Positions 8,371 through 17,034 of a stretch of 64,000 bases of DNA are shown piece by piece. Made by a program: the position numbers and the translations under genes. Source of the DNA: Paracoccus chinensis (lineage in GTDB: Bacteria; Pseudomonadota; Alphaproteobacteria; Rhodobacterales; Rhodobacteraceae); contig NZ_FNGE01000003.1 of the NCBI RefSeq assembly GCF_900102885.1, forward strand, positions 248,001 through 312,000, written 5' to 3'. Each line of letters starts with the position of its first letter. Positions within the stretch are counted from its first letter, which is position 1. The notes beneath the pieces are model-generated. The model worked only from the letters and a program-made list of their open reading frames with translations, was not told the origin of the DNA and ran no database searches.

Positions 8371-11300
8371 TCAGCCTGCCTTGGCTGCCTGTGGGGCCTG
8401 CCTGCGGCTGAACAGACGCGTGACCAGCACATAGAACACCGGAACGAAGACCAGCGTCAGCGCCGTCCCGGTGAAGGTCCCGAAGAAGGTCGCATAACCG
8501 ATGGCGTGCCGCGCACCCGCACCCGCGCCCGAGGACAGCACCAGGGGCAGCACCCCCAGCCCGAAGGCCAGCGAGGTCATGACGATCGGGCGGAAGCGCA
8601 GCCGGGCGGCATGGCGCACCGCCTCGACCGCGCTTTCCCCGAAGGACTCCATCCGCTCGCGGGCGAATTCCACGATCATGATGCCGTTCTTGCCGGTCAG
8701 GCCGACGACGGTCAGCAGGCCCACCTGGAAGTAGACGCCGTTGTCCTGTCCGCCGACCCAGGCGCCGATCAGGGCGCCCAGCACGCCAACCGGCATCGCC
8801 AGCAGCACCGCGATCGGGATCGTCCAGCTTTCGTAAAGCGCGGCCAGGCACAGGAACACGGTCGCAAGCGCCAGGGCGTAAAGCGCGAAGGCGCCTGCCC
8901 CGGCCTCCTTCTCCTCAAGCGACAGACCGGTCCATTGCAGGCTGAAACCAGGCGGAAGCTCGCCTGCCAGACGCTCCATCTCGTTCAGCGCGTCGCCGGT
9001 CGAGTAGCCCGGCGCGGGCTGGCCGTCGATCGCCATGGCAGGCAGCGCGTCATAGCGCTTGACCTGCTGGGGACCATAGACCCAGTCCTGCGTGGCGAAG
9101 GCCGAGAAGTCCACGAACTCGCCGTTCGCATTGCGGATCCGCCAGAGCTCAAGGTCGCGCGGTGCGGTGCGGGCCCAGGGCTCGCCTTGGACATACACCC
9201 GCTTGATGCGGCCGTTGTAGATGAAGTCGTTGACATAGGACCCCGACCAGATAGTGGCCAGGAACGACCCCACGTCCGTCGCCGTCACCCCGACCGCGCC
9301 CGCCTTGGCCCAGTCGATGTTCAGCTGGAACTGCGAGGCGTCCTCGACGCCGTTGGGGCGCACCGCCGTCAGCAGGGGGCTTTCGCCTGCCATGCCCAGC
9401 AGCATGTTGCGCGCCTCAAGCAGTTCCTCGTGCGACTGGCCCCCGGCAGCGGTCAGGTAGGCCGAGAAACCGCTGGCATTGCCGAGTTCGAGCACCGCGG
9501 GCGGCACGATCGGGATGACCAGGGCCTCGCGGATGCCGCCCATCAGCGGCCCGAAGGCGCGGCCTGCGATGGCGGCGGCAGACTTTTCAGGGTCGGCGCG
9601 TTCTTCCCAGTCGGTCAGGCGGACGAACATCATGCCCATGTTCTGCCCCTGCCCCGAGAACGAGAAGCCGCGCACCGAGAAGACCGACTCGACGTTCTCG
9701 GCCTCGGCAGTGGTGTAGTAGTCCGAAACCTTCTTCAGCACCGCCTCGGTCGCCTGCGCGGTGGTGCCGCTGGGTGCCTGGACGATGGTCATGATCGCGC
9801 CCTGGTCCTCGTCGGGCAGGAAGGCCGTGGGGGTGCGCTGGAACATCAGCACCATGCCCGCGACAAGCAGGCCATAGACGATCATCATCCGCAGCGGCCC
9901 CGCCGTCGCGACGCGCACGATGCGCATGTAGCCGTTGGTCACGCGGCCGAAGCTCCGCTCGAACCAGTTGCTAAAGCCGTTGCCCAGCCGTGCCAGCATG
10001 CCCTGGCGCCGCCCCGAGGACGGGCCGAGGTTGTCATGCGGCTTGAGGATGGTGGCGCAGAGCGCGGGCGTGAAGGTCAGCGCGATGAACACCGACAGCA
10101 TCATGGCGCTGACGATGGTCACGGCGAACTGCTTGTACATCTCCCCGGTCGAGCCGCCGAAGAAGGCCATGGGCACGAACACCGCCGAGACGACGATGCC
10201 GATGCCGACCAGCGCGCCCGAGATCTCGTCCATCGACTTGCGGGTCGCCTCGACAGGGCCGAGATGCTCGTCGCGCATGATCCGTTCGACGTTCTCGACC
10301 ACCACGATGGCGTCGTCGACCAGAAGGCCGATGGCCAGAACCATCGCCAGCATGGTCAGCGTGTTGATGCTGAAACCCAGCACCGCCATGATCCCGAAGG
10401 TGCCGAGGATCACGACCGGCACCGCCAGCGTCGGGATCAGCGTGGCCCGGAAGTTGTGCAGGAAGATCAGCATCACGAGGACGACGAGGATGATCGCCTC
10501 GACCAGCGTGTGGATCACCGCCTCGATGGACAGAAGCACGAAGGGCGTCGTGTCATAGGGAATGACGTATTCCACGCCCGCCGGCATCGTCTCGGCCAGT
10601 TGCGCCAGCCTCGCCTTGACCAGTTCCGAGGTCTCCAGCGCGTTGGCGCCCGAGGCAAGCTGGATCGCCATGCCCGAGGCGGGCTGGCCGTTGAAGAAGG
10701 CCTCGATCTCGTAGTTCTCGGAGCCGAGCTCGGTCCGGGCCACGTCGCGCAGCAGGACAAGCCCGCCGTCCACATCGGCCCGCAGCACGATGCGCTCGAA
10801 ATCCTCGGGCGTGCGCAGCAGCGACTGCGCCGTGATCGTGGCGTTGAGCTGCTGTCCCTCGGGGGCCGGCATCGCGCCGAAGGCCCCGGCCGAGATCTGC
10901 GCGTTCTGCGCCCGGATCGCCGCAACCACCTGGTCCGGCGACAGGTCGTAATACTTGAGCCGGGTCGGATCGAGCCAGATCCGCATCGAGTATTCCGACC
11001 CGAAGACCTGCACGCCGCCCACGCCGTCGATCCGCGACAACGGCTCGACCATGTACGAGTTGAGATAGTCGGCGAGGTCGACGGCCGTGCGCGTCCCGTC
11101 AGTGGAGACAAGGCCCACGACCATCAGGAAGCCGGTGGCCGATTTCTGCACCGTGATGCCCTGCCGCGTCACCGCCTCGGGCAGTCCGGCCTCGGCCTGG
11201 GCCAGCTTGTTCTGGACCTGCACCTGGGCGATGTCGGGGTCGGTCCCCAGCTCGAAGCTGAGGGTGATCTGCGCCCCGCCGGTCGAGGTAGTGGACGAGT

Positions 11301-11535
11301 CGATGTAGCGCAGCCCGTCGAGGCCGGTCATCTCGCGTTCGATGATCTGCACAACCGTGTCGGCCGAGGTCTGGGCCGAGGCACCGGGATAGACCGTGCT
11401 GATGACGACGGACGGCCCCGCGATCGAGGGATACTGCGAGATCGGCAGCCTGAGGACCGAAAGGATCCCCAGGCCCATGATGATGATCGCGATGACCCAG
11501 GCGAAGATGGGCCGGTCGATGAAAAAGCGGGCCAT
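8371..11535 (-). CDS. RND multidrug efflux permease, HAE1/AcrB family
   Basis: The inner-membrane, proton-driven pump of a tripartite RND efflux system. At 1054 residues it has the usual length. It starts with MARFFIDRPIFAWVIAIIIMGLG, the classic first transmembrane segment, has two large periplasmic loops (SQYPSIAGPSV near the start, porter domain repeats) and the proton-relay transmembrane segment with MVLAIGLLVDDAIVVVENVER, where the two adjacent aspartates are conserved. It lies 3 bases downstream of the adaptor gene and ends in a terminator at 8342. The outer-membrane channel gene is not in this operon and may be supplied elsewhere. Confidence 0.96.
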   Translation of the reverse strand: MARFFIDRPIFAWVIAIIIMGLGILSVLRLPISQYPSIAGPSVVISTVYPGASAQTSADTVVQIIEREMTGLDGLRYIDSSTTSTGGAQITLSFELGTDPDIAQVQVQNKLAQAEAGLPEAVTRQGITVQKSATGFLMVVGLVSTDGTRTAVDLADYLNSYMVEPLSRIDGVGGVQVFGSEYSMRIWLDPTRLKYYDLSPDQVVAAIRAQNAQISAGAFGAMPAPEGQQLNATITAQSLLRTPEDFERIVLRADVDGGLVLLRDVARTELGSENYEIEAFFNGQPASGMAIQLASGANALETSELVKARLAQLAETMPAGVEYVIPYDTTPFVLLSIEAVIHTLVEAIILVVLVMLIFLHNFRATLIPTLAVPVVILGTFGIMAVLGFSINTLTMLAMVLAIGLLVDDAIVVVENVERIMRDEHLGPVEATRKSMDEISGALVGIGIVVSAVFVPMAFFGGSTGEMYKQFAVTIVSAMMLSVFIALTFTPALCATILKPHDNLGPSSGRRQGMLARLGNGFSNWFERSFGRVTNGYMRIVRVATAGPLRMMIVYGLLVAGMVLMFQRTPTAFLPDEDQGAIMTIVQAPSGTTAQATEAVLKKVSDYYTTAEAENVESVFSVRGFSFSGQGQNMGMMFVRLTDWEERADPEKSAAAIAGRAFGPLMGGIREALVIPIVPPAVLELGNASGFSAYLTAAGGQSHEELLEARNMLLGMAGESPLLTAVRPNGVEDASQFQLNIDWAKAGAVGVTATDVGSFLATIWSGSYVNDFIYNGRIKRVYVQGEPWARTAPRDLELWRIRNANGEFVDFSAFATQDWVYGPQQVKRYDALPAMAIDGQPAPGYSTGDALNEMERLAGELPPGFSLQWTGLSLEEKEAGAGAFALYALALATVFLCLAALYESWTIPIAVLLAMPVGVLGALIGAWVGGQDNGVYFQVGLLTVVGLTGKNGIMIVEFARERMESFGESAVEAVRHAARLRFRPIVMTSLAFGLGVLPLVLSSGAGAGARHAIGYATFFGTFTGTALTLVFVPVFYVLVTRLFSRRQAPQAAKAG

Positions 11536-11538
11536 GCC

Positions 11539-12741
11539 TCAGTTTCCTTCCGCCGGAGCGGTCGCCGCGGCCGCAGCCGGCGCGGCTTCGGCATCCGGGG
11601 CCGCACCCTCGGGCTGCGCCCCGGCCTCGGCCGGATCGGGCGCGATTTCCACAGGGGCGCCGGGGGCGACCTTCTGGAAGCCGGTGGCGATGATCTGGTC
11701 GCCGGGGTTCAGGCCCTCGGTGACGACCCAGTTGTTCCCGTCCGAGGTTTCCACCGTCAGCGGGCGCACCGCGACCGTGCCGTTTTCGACCACCCACACG
11801 TTCGGAGTCCCGCTCTGGTCACGCATCACGACCGATTGCGGGACCAGGTAGACGCCCTTTTCCTCGATCTGGGGCAGGATCACCTCGACATAAAGGCCGG
11901 GCAGCAGCAGCTTGTCGGGGTTCGGGAAGGCGATCCGCAGGGTGATCATGCCGGTGGTCGGCTCGACCTGAGGCTCGGCCGCGCGCAGCTCGCCCTTGAC
12001 CGGGTATTCGTCACCCGTGGGCAGGATCAGCGTGGCCTGACCCGTCGCCAGGACGCCCCCGCCATGCTGGGACTGCCGCCAACGCAGCAGGTCATTCGCG
12101 GATTGCGTCACGTCCACGTAAACAGGGTCCAGCGTGCGGATCGTGGTCAGGGGATTGGCCTGCTGCGCCGCGACCAGCGAGCCGGGCGTGGCTTGCGAAA
12201 AGCCGATCACGCCCGGAATGGGGGCGCGGATCGTCGTCCGTTCAAGGTCGATCTCGGCCGATTGCAGCTGAGCCTGGGCCAGTTGCAGCGCCGCACTGGC
12301 CGCGTCCCGTCCGGCGATCGCCGCGTCGCGGGCCGCAGCCGAGGTGGTGCGGTTGGTGAACAGTTCCTCGGCGCGCTGCGCCTCGCGCTGGGCCAGGTCG
12401 AAGTTCGCCTGCGCCTGCGCGACCGCCGCCCGGGCCGCGCTGGCGGCGGCGGCATAGGTGTCGGATTCGATCTGATAAAGCGGCTGGCCCGCCTCGACCT
12501 CGGTGCCTTCCTCGAACTGCCGTTCGCGGATGATGCCCGACACTTGCGGCCGCACCTCGGAAATGGTCGAAGCCTTGATCCGGCCCGGCAGGCGCGCCGT
12601 CAGGGTATAGTCGGTGGGCTGCGCCTCCAGAACCGTGACGGTCGGCGTGGGCGCCTGCGCCGAGGCCGCGCAGGGCGCCAGGCCCAGCAGCAGGACGCCT
12701 GCAAGCCCAAGGGCGGGGCGGGAAAGAGGAAAATGGAACAT
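11539..12741 (-). CDS. RND efflux periplasmic adaptor, AcrA/MexA family
   Basis: The membrane-fusion protein linking the permease to an outer-membrane channel. The 400-residue protein has a cleavable signal peptide (about 1-28, ending ASA), a biotinyl-lipoyl half motif (EVRPQVSGIIRERQFEEGTEVEAGQPLYQIE), a long alanine-rich alpha-hairpin (about 95-165), the second lipoyl half (RAPIPGVIGFSQATPGSLV), and beta-barrel and membrane-proximal domains. The C-terminal 30 residues are Ala/Pro/Glu-rich and low in complexity. No proper lipobox is seen. It lies between the TetR gene and the permease, transcribed in the same direction. Confidence 0.95.
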   Translation of the reverse strand: MFHFPLSRPALGLAGVLLLGLAPCAASAQAPTPTVTVLEAQPTDYTLTARLPGRIKASTISEVRPQVSGIIRERQFEEGTEVEAGQPLYQIESDTYAAAASAARAAVAQAQANFDLAQREAQRAEELFTNRTTSAAARDAAIAGRDAASAALQLAQAQLQSAEIDLERTTIRAPIPGVIGFSQATPGSLVAAQQANPLTTIRTLDPVYVDVTQSANDLLRWRQSQHGGGVLATGQATLILPTGDEYPVKGELRAAEPQVEPTTGMITLRIAFPNPDKLLLPGLYVEVILPQIEEKGVYLVPQSVVMRDQSGTPNVWVVENGTVAVRPLTVETSDGNNWVVTEGLNPGDQIIATGFQKVAPGAPVEIAPDPAEAGAQPEGAAPDAEAAPAAAAATAPAEGN

Positions 12742-12805
12742 GGGGGACTTTCAGGTCAGCGCTGAAGGAAAGTTGATTGTTTTCGGCGCGCGTGCGCCAC
12801 AAATG

Positions 12806-13471
12806 TCAAGAACCGAGTTCCGGCCCGGCCCGGCCCGGTGGGCTGTCGCATCGCCGGGGAATGTCCCCCTGATCCGCGCGCAGCAGGGTCATCAGGTGGC
12901 GCAACAGCCTTTCGCCTGAAAGCGCCAGCGGGAAACTCTTGCTCGAAGTCAGCCACTCGGCCAGCAGGCCGCCGATGGTGACCGTGATGTACAGTTCGGC
13001 CTCGGCCACCGTGACCGCGGGGTTCAGCGTGCCGTTCGCCTGGGCACGCCGCATCACGGTGCCAATCAGCGTACGCATCTCGGCGTGGATGCGGGCCAGG
13101 GCCTCTCGTCCATCCTGTTCGATCGTCAGGTCGGACATGATGCGGAAGATGCGCTGCTCGCATTCGTTCACTTCAAAGGAACGCAGTGCTTCAAGCGCCG
13201 CCACAAAAAGGCAGCCCAGCGGGTCCGGCATATCGGGGGCAATGGCGCTGGTCAGGATCTTTTCCTGCGGCAGGAAGGTGCGCCCATGCAGCGCCCCCAG
13301 CACCTCGGCCTTGTCGCGGAAGTGCCAGTAGAAGGCCCCCCGCGTCAGGCCCGCCGCACGCGAGATCGATTCGACCGTGGCGGCGGCATAGCCTTTTTCG
13401 CAGAACATCCGCTCCGCTGCATCCAGGATGGCGGTGCGCGTCTGCTCTGAATCTTCCTTGCTTCGGCGCAT
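12806..13471 (-). CDS. TetR/AcrR family transcriptional repressor
   Basis: A 221-residue regulator with an N-terminal TetR helix-turn-helix (about residues 10-56: TRTAILDAAERMFCEKGYAAATV, then LTRGAFYWHFRDKAEV), typical of AcrR, TtgR and MexR-type TetR repressors of RND pumps. The C-terminal ligand domain is of the AcrR type. The start at 13471 (MRRSKED) matches the family; the longer frame to 13654 crosses the operator. It is the first gene of the operon with the adaptor 64 bases downstream, so the operator at 13498-13521 would make the whole operon autoregulated and drug-inducible. Confidence 0.92.
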   Translation of the reverse strand: MRRSKEDSEQTRTAILDAAERMFCEKGYAAATVESISRAAGLTRGAFYWHFRDKAEVLGALHGRTFLPQEKILTSAIAPDMPDPLGCLFVAALEALRSFEVNECEQRIFRIMSDLTIEQDGREALARIHAEMRTLIGTVMRRAQANGTLNPAVTVAEAELYITVTIGGLLAEWLTSSKSFPLALSGERLLRHLMTLLRADQGDIPRRCDSPPGRAGPELGS

Positions 13472-13497
13472 GTCCTGTCCTCGCGAAGCGACGCTTA

Positions 13498-13521
13498 TAC
13501 AGACATTCGTGAATGTATGTA
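13498..13521. promoter_or_regulatory. AcrR-type operator palindrome upstream of tetR-efflux operon
   Basis: Arms TACAGACATTC and GAATGTATGTA flank a central GT, an almost perfect 24-bp dyad with one mismatch pair. It matches the E. coli AcrR operator as I remember it at 22 of 24 positions. It sits 27 bases upstream of the tetR start codon. Confidence 0.85.
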
Positions 13522-13901
13522 AACCCCCTGCCTGTTCTGGCGGGAAGGTGCCGGTCTGAAACCCGCGGGTCGGCCTTCCTCCGCCGACCTGGCCAGAAAG
13601 GGATGGTACATCTGCCGCAGCTATGCAAAGGCACGCGCCGAAAAAATCAGTCAATCATAGGTTGTGTTCATACCGAATGTTTGTTGTTTATCCGCTGGAC
13701 CCTCTGACCCGAGCGGGAGCCGCCGGATACTTGCGCTGCGCCATAGTTAATTGTTTCAGTTAAACTTTTACTCAATGCGGCAATTGCGCTGATGTTTCCG
13801 TCACGGAAAAGTGAGTGCGAGTGATCTCACTCAGCACAACCGTAACGGACTTTGAAGAGTCGTTCTCTTGTTTAGACACAACCATTACGTGTGAGGGGAT
13901 T
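13522..13901. other. AT-rich regulatory gap upstream of the RTX hydrolase gene
   Basis: No convincing gene in this stretch, which is visibly richer in A+T than the rest of the window (for example GTTAATTGTTTCAGTTAAAC near 13746-13765). Two dyads lie close together before the gene: TTTCCG-TCA-CGGAAA at 13795-13809 and GAGTGA-TC-TCACTC at 13819-13832. A GAGGGGAT ribosome-binding site precedes the ATG at 13902. An alternative ATG at 13815 would place the second dyad inside the coding region. Confidence 0.6.
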
Positions 13902-16886
13902 ATGTCCGCGACAACTCAGATCAATATGATCAACCTGCAAGTGTTTGCCGAAGATCAAGCCGCACTCGACAGGCAGAAGGGCACCTACGACGCCAACATC
14001 GCTTCCGACGACAAGTACTATATCTGGCAGTCGTCGTTTCAAACGATACCGCAAGGGATGGAGAACCAACCCGAGGCCTATGCCCGGCAACTTCGTGCCA
14101 ACCTGCCGGATGTGAACACGCTTCGGCTGCCGTTCAACGCCTTCTCGTTCAATGCCGACGGCTCGCTGCATCCGCAATACGAACGCTTCATCCTTGAGGC
14201 CGCGAAGCAGGGTTTTCAGTTCGTCTTCAACTACTCGGACGGCGACATCCAGCGCCTTGGGGGCGACGAGCAGCCCGCCTCGGCCGACCAGATGCGTGCC
14301 CAGCTGAACGGAGCCATCCACGACCGGATGATGAAAAGCTGGGACAAGATGCTCGACTGGCTCGATGACCATCCGCAGGCGGCGAACGCCGTTTACGCGC
14401 TCGAGGCCGTCAACGAACCGAACACCTATGCCCGGGCCGAGGACCGGACGGGCAACAAGGGCGAATTCATCCGTCTTTACGGCAACCACATGACCGAGTT
14501 CGCCGAAATGGTTCAGGAACGGTCAGATGCCCGCATCATGATCGGCGGCTTCGGTTATTCGGCCAAGTTCACTGTTCTCGATTCGACGCGTGCAAGTGAT
14601 GGCCAAGGGTCGGTACTTGATCAGATCCGCGCTGCTACTGGAAGCGACCTGGTGTGGTCAGCTCATCTTTATCCTGACTGGGCCAGCGGTGCCGGCGAGG
14701 AAATCGAAGGCTTCGAGGCCCTGATCCGCCAGAACTACGGTGTTCTGGCAGGTGACGACATCATCATCACCGAAACGAATGCAATGGGCGGCCAGTCGAA
14801 CGATGCCCCGGACGGCGATCCATCCTTCTGGATGGCGCGCGCCTGGGAGGCCTTCTTCGACGCCGGTATCGGTCTGGGGTGGTTTCCTGGAGCCGAAACC
14901 GGGCAGTCGGCCTTCCTGTCTATCGACAATGGCCGGCAGATCACCTTTCGGCATCCAGACAGCTTTGCCCATGGAATGAACGCCTTCACGATGGGCGAGA
15001 GCAATCCTGACCACGCCGGGAACCAGGCAATCACAGCAGCACTGCTGGCGGGAGCCGTCATCGACGAGGATCGGGGTCGGACCGGATTGGCAGGCCTCGG
15101 CTATGCGGCGGGCTACGATGGCAACGATACGCTGACCGGTATCGGCAATGCCATGAACATGCTGTATGGCGGTAACGGCAACGATGTCCTGACTGGCCGC
15201 ACCGAACGCGACCACCTGTTCGGCCAGCACGGCAACGATACGCTATTCGGCGGCAACGGGAACGATGTGCTGTCGGGAGGCGACGGCGACGACCTCCTGC
15301 ATGGCGGCAACGGCGACGATCTGCTGACCGGCGGGCGCGGCGCGGACAGCTTCGTCTTCACGGACGGTGGCGAGGACGTGGTCACGGATTACCGCCGGGA
15401 ACAGGGGGACACCCTCACTCTCGGCACCCGGCTCTGGACAGATGCCGAACTGGTGGCTGCCGGGAAGATGATCGACTCGGACGGCGACGGGGCGGCGGAT
15501 GACTTGCTGGTCACCTGGCAGCAGGGTCGAGTCGTGTTGATGAACTACGGCATCGTTCGCCGGGACGGTGTCGTGAATGGAACAGCCGGAGACGACAAGA
15601 TCGAAGTAGGCTTTACCGACGCGGATGGCGACAAGCTGACTTGGACAGGCGGGCAGATCGACGCCGGAGAGGGCAACGACACAGCAACGGGCAGCATGTC
15701 TGACGACACGATCCTTGGCGGCTCCGGTAGTGACGTGCTGACTGGCCGGGCAGGCAACGACGTCATCAAGGGCGGCAACGACAGCGACACGATCATCGGC
15801 GATACGGGTAATGACACGCTAAGCGGTGGCGATGGCAACGACAGCATTCACGGAGGGGCTGACCAGGATGTGCTTTACGGCGATCTCGGCAACGACTCGC
15901 TGGATGGTGGCGAGGGCAACGACAGCATCTTCGGCGGCGCGGGTATGGACACCCTGAACGGAGCGGGTGGCAACGATACCCTCATCGGTGGGGAAGGAAA
16001 TGACGTCATCAGTGATTCTCGCGGCCGCAACCTCCTGGCTGGAGAGAACGGGGATGACACGATCACCGGCGGCGCCGAGCAGGACACGATCAACGGCGGT
16101 AGCGGCAAGGACAGCCTCGCGGGCAACGGCAGTGACGACGTGATCAACGGCGGTGCCGACGACGACTGGATCTCGGGCGGCGAAGGCAATGACCGTCTGT
16201 ACGGCGACGCGGGCTTCGACACCCTGATCGGCGGTGGCGGCAACGACACCATGTACGGCGGAAGCGGGGCCGACGTGATCAGCACCGTGCGCGGCCTGAA
16301 CGCGATGTATGGGGAAGATGGCAGCGACTCGATCACCGGTGGCAGCGATGCCGACACGATCGACGGCGGCATCGGTAACGACATCCTGTCGGGCGGACCC
16401 GGCGCCGACGTGATCTTGGGCGGGCTCGGCCATGATTCGCTGATCGGCGGAGACGGCAACAACAACCTGAACGGTGGCGAGGGCCAGGACACGCTGATCG
16501 GCGGAGCCAACGACGACACGCTTGTCGGCGGAGCAGGCAACGACCTGATCAGAACGGGCACGGGCGTGGATTACGTGATGGCCGGTGACGGCGACGACCG
16601 GATCGAGGTCGACATGAGCGGCACGTCCTCGAACTTCCTCACCGGAGGCGCGGGCGCCGACCGCTTCGTGTTCATGAATGCACAGTCCCCTGGCGTCAGC
16701 CGCGCGAGCATCACGGACTTCGACGTCTCGCAGGACATCCTGACCATCAACGGCTATACGAGATACGCGGCCATCTCGTCGGCAAAGTCCTTTGTCAGCC
16801 TGCAGGACGTGGGCGACGACGCGGTGCTGAGGTTCGGCGAAGGCATCTATGTCTTCAAGGGACTGGACGCGTCCGACTTCTTCTGA
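13902..16886 (+). CDS. Secreted RTX protein with N-terminal clan-A glycoside hydrolase-like domain
   Basis: A 994-residue protein. Residues about 30-395 look like a (beta/alpha)8 glycoside hydrolase of clan GH-A: AVNEPN gives a likely acid/base E172, SAHLYPDW the usual His-x-Tyr strand (255-257), and IIITETN a likely nucleophile E291. From about 403 to 920 there are many GGxGxDxLx calcium-binding nonapeptides in two blocks split by a spacer around 475-560. The end (ADRFVF..., ITDFDVSQDILTING, FKGLDASDFF) is a type I secretion-type C-terminus. There is no Sec signal peptide and no type I secretion gene in the window. A role in cutting a surface or environmental polysaccharide is inferred; the GH family is not assigned. 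Confidence 0.82.
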   Translation: MSATTQINMINLQVFAEDQAALDRQKGTYDANIASDDKYYIWQSSFQTIPQGMENQPEAYARQLRANLPDVNTLRLPFNAFSFNADGSLHPQYERFILEAAKQGFQFVFNYSDGDIQRLGGDEQPASADQMRAQLNGAIHDRMMKSWDKMLDWLDDHPQAANAVYALEAVNEPNTYARAEDRTGNKGEFIRLYGNHMTEFAEMVQERSDARIMIGGFGYSAKFTVLDSTRASDGQGSVLDQIRAATGSDLVWSAHLYPDWASGAGEEIEGFEALIRQNYGVLAGDDIIITETNAMGGQSNDAPDGDPSFWMARAWEAFFDAGIGLGWFPGAETGQSAFLSIDNGRQITFRHPDSFAHGMNAFTMGESNPDHAGNQAITAALLAGAVIDEDRGRTGLAGLGYAAGYDGNDTLTGIGNAMNMLYGGNGNDVLTGRTERDHLFGQHGNDTLFGGNGNDVLSGGDGDDLLHGGNGDDLLTGGRGADSFVFTDGGEDVVTDYRREQGDTLTLGTRLWTDAELVAAGKMIDSDGDGAADDLLVTWQQGRVVLMNYGIVRRDGVVNGTAGDDKIEVGFTDADGDKLTWTGGQIDAGEGNDTATGSMSDDTILGGSGSDVLTGRAGNDVIKGGNDSDTIIGDTGNDTLSGGDGNDSIHGGADQDVLYGDLGNDSLDGGEGNDSIFGGAGMDTLNGAGGNDTLIGGEGNDVISDSRGRNLLAGENGDDTITGGAEQDTINGGSGKDSLAGNGSDDVINGGADDDWISGGEGNDRLYGDAGFDTLIGGGGNDTMYGGSGADVISTVRGLNAMYGEDGSDSITGGSDADTIDGGIGNDILSGGPGADVILGGLGHDSLIGGDGNNNLNGGEGQDTLIGGANDDTLVGGAGNDLIRTGTGVDYVMAGDGDDRIEVDMSGTSSNFLTGGAGADRFVFMNAQSPGVSRASITDFDVSQDILTINGYTRYAAISSAKSFVSLQDVGDDAVLRFGEGIYVFKGLDASDFF
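15105..16620 (+). repeat. RTX-coding tandem repeats (27-base period)
   Basis: Imperfect 27-base units encoding GGxGxDxLx nonapeptides, interrupted by a non-repeat spacer at about 15350-15580. Units differ at many third positions, so they are old or selected for protein rather than recent DNA duplications. Confidence 0.8.
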
Positions 16887-16937
16887 TGCCTTGAACCATC
16901 GGGGCGCTCGCCTGTGGGGCGCCCCTGACCCCTCAAC

Positions 16938-16971
16938 AGCCGCGCTGCCGCACGATCAGGGCCGCGCGGCT
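16938..16971 (+). terminator. Possible terminator after the RTX gene
   Basis: Stem AGCCGCGC/GCGCGGCT with an 18-nt loop followed by TCTGTTTG. A second hairpin GGGGCGC/GCGCCCC lies just before it at 16901-16925, closer to the stop codon. Confidence 0.5.
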
Positions 16972-17034
16972 TCTGTTTGCGGCCATGCACGCCACCCGTG
17001 CGCTGAGCACTGAGTGGATGGATGTCCTGCCCTG

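Noticed and set aside
8323..12765. 1480-codon open frame on the plus strand
   Set aside because: Antisense to the RND permease and adaptor; Arg/His/Gly-rich composition of a high-G+C shadow frame.
15819..16561. Minus-strand frames over the RTX repeats
   Set aside because: Repeat-derived antisense frames rich in Ser/Pro or Val/Ala, no start context.
15105..16620. Regularly spaced repeats that could suggest a CRISPR array
   Set aside because: The period is 27 bases without unique spacers and the repeats encode in-frame RTX nonapeptides.
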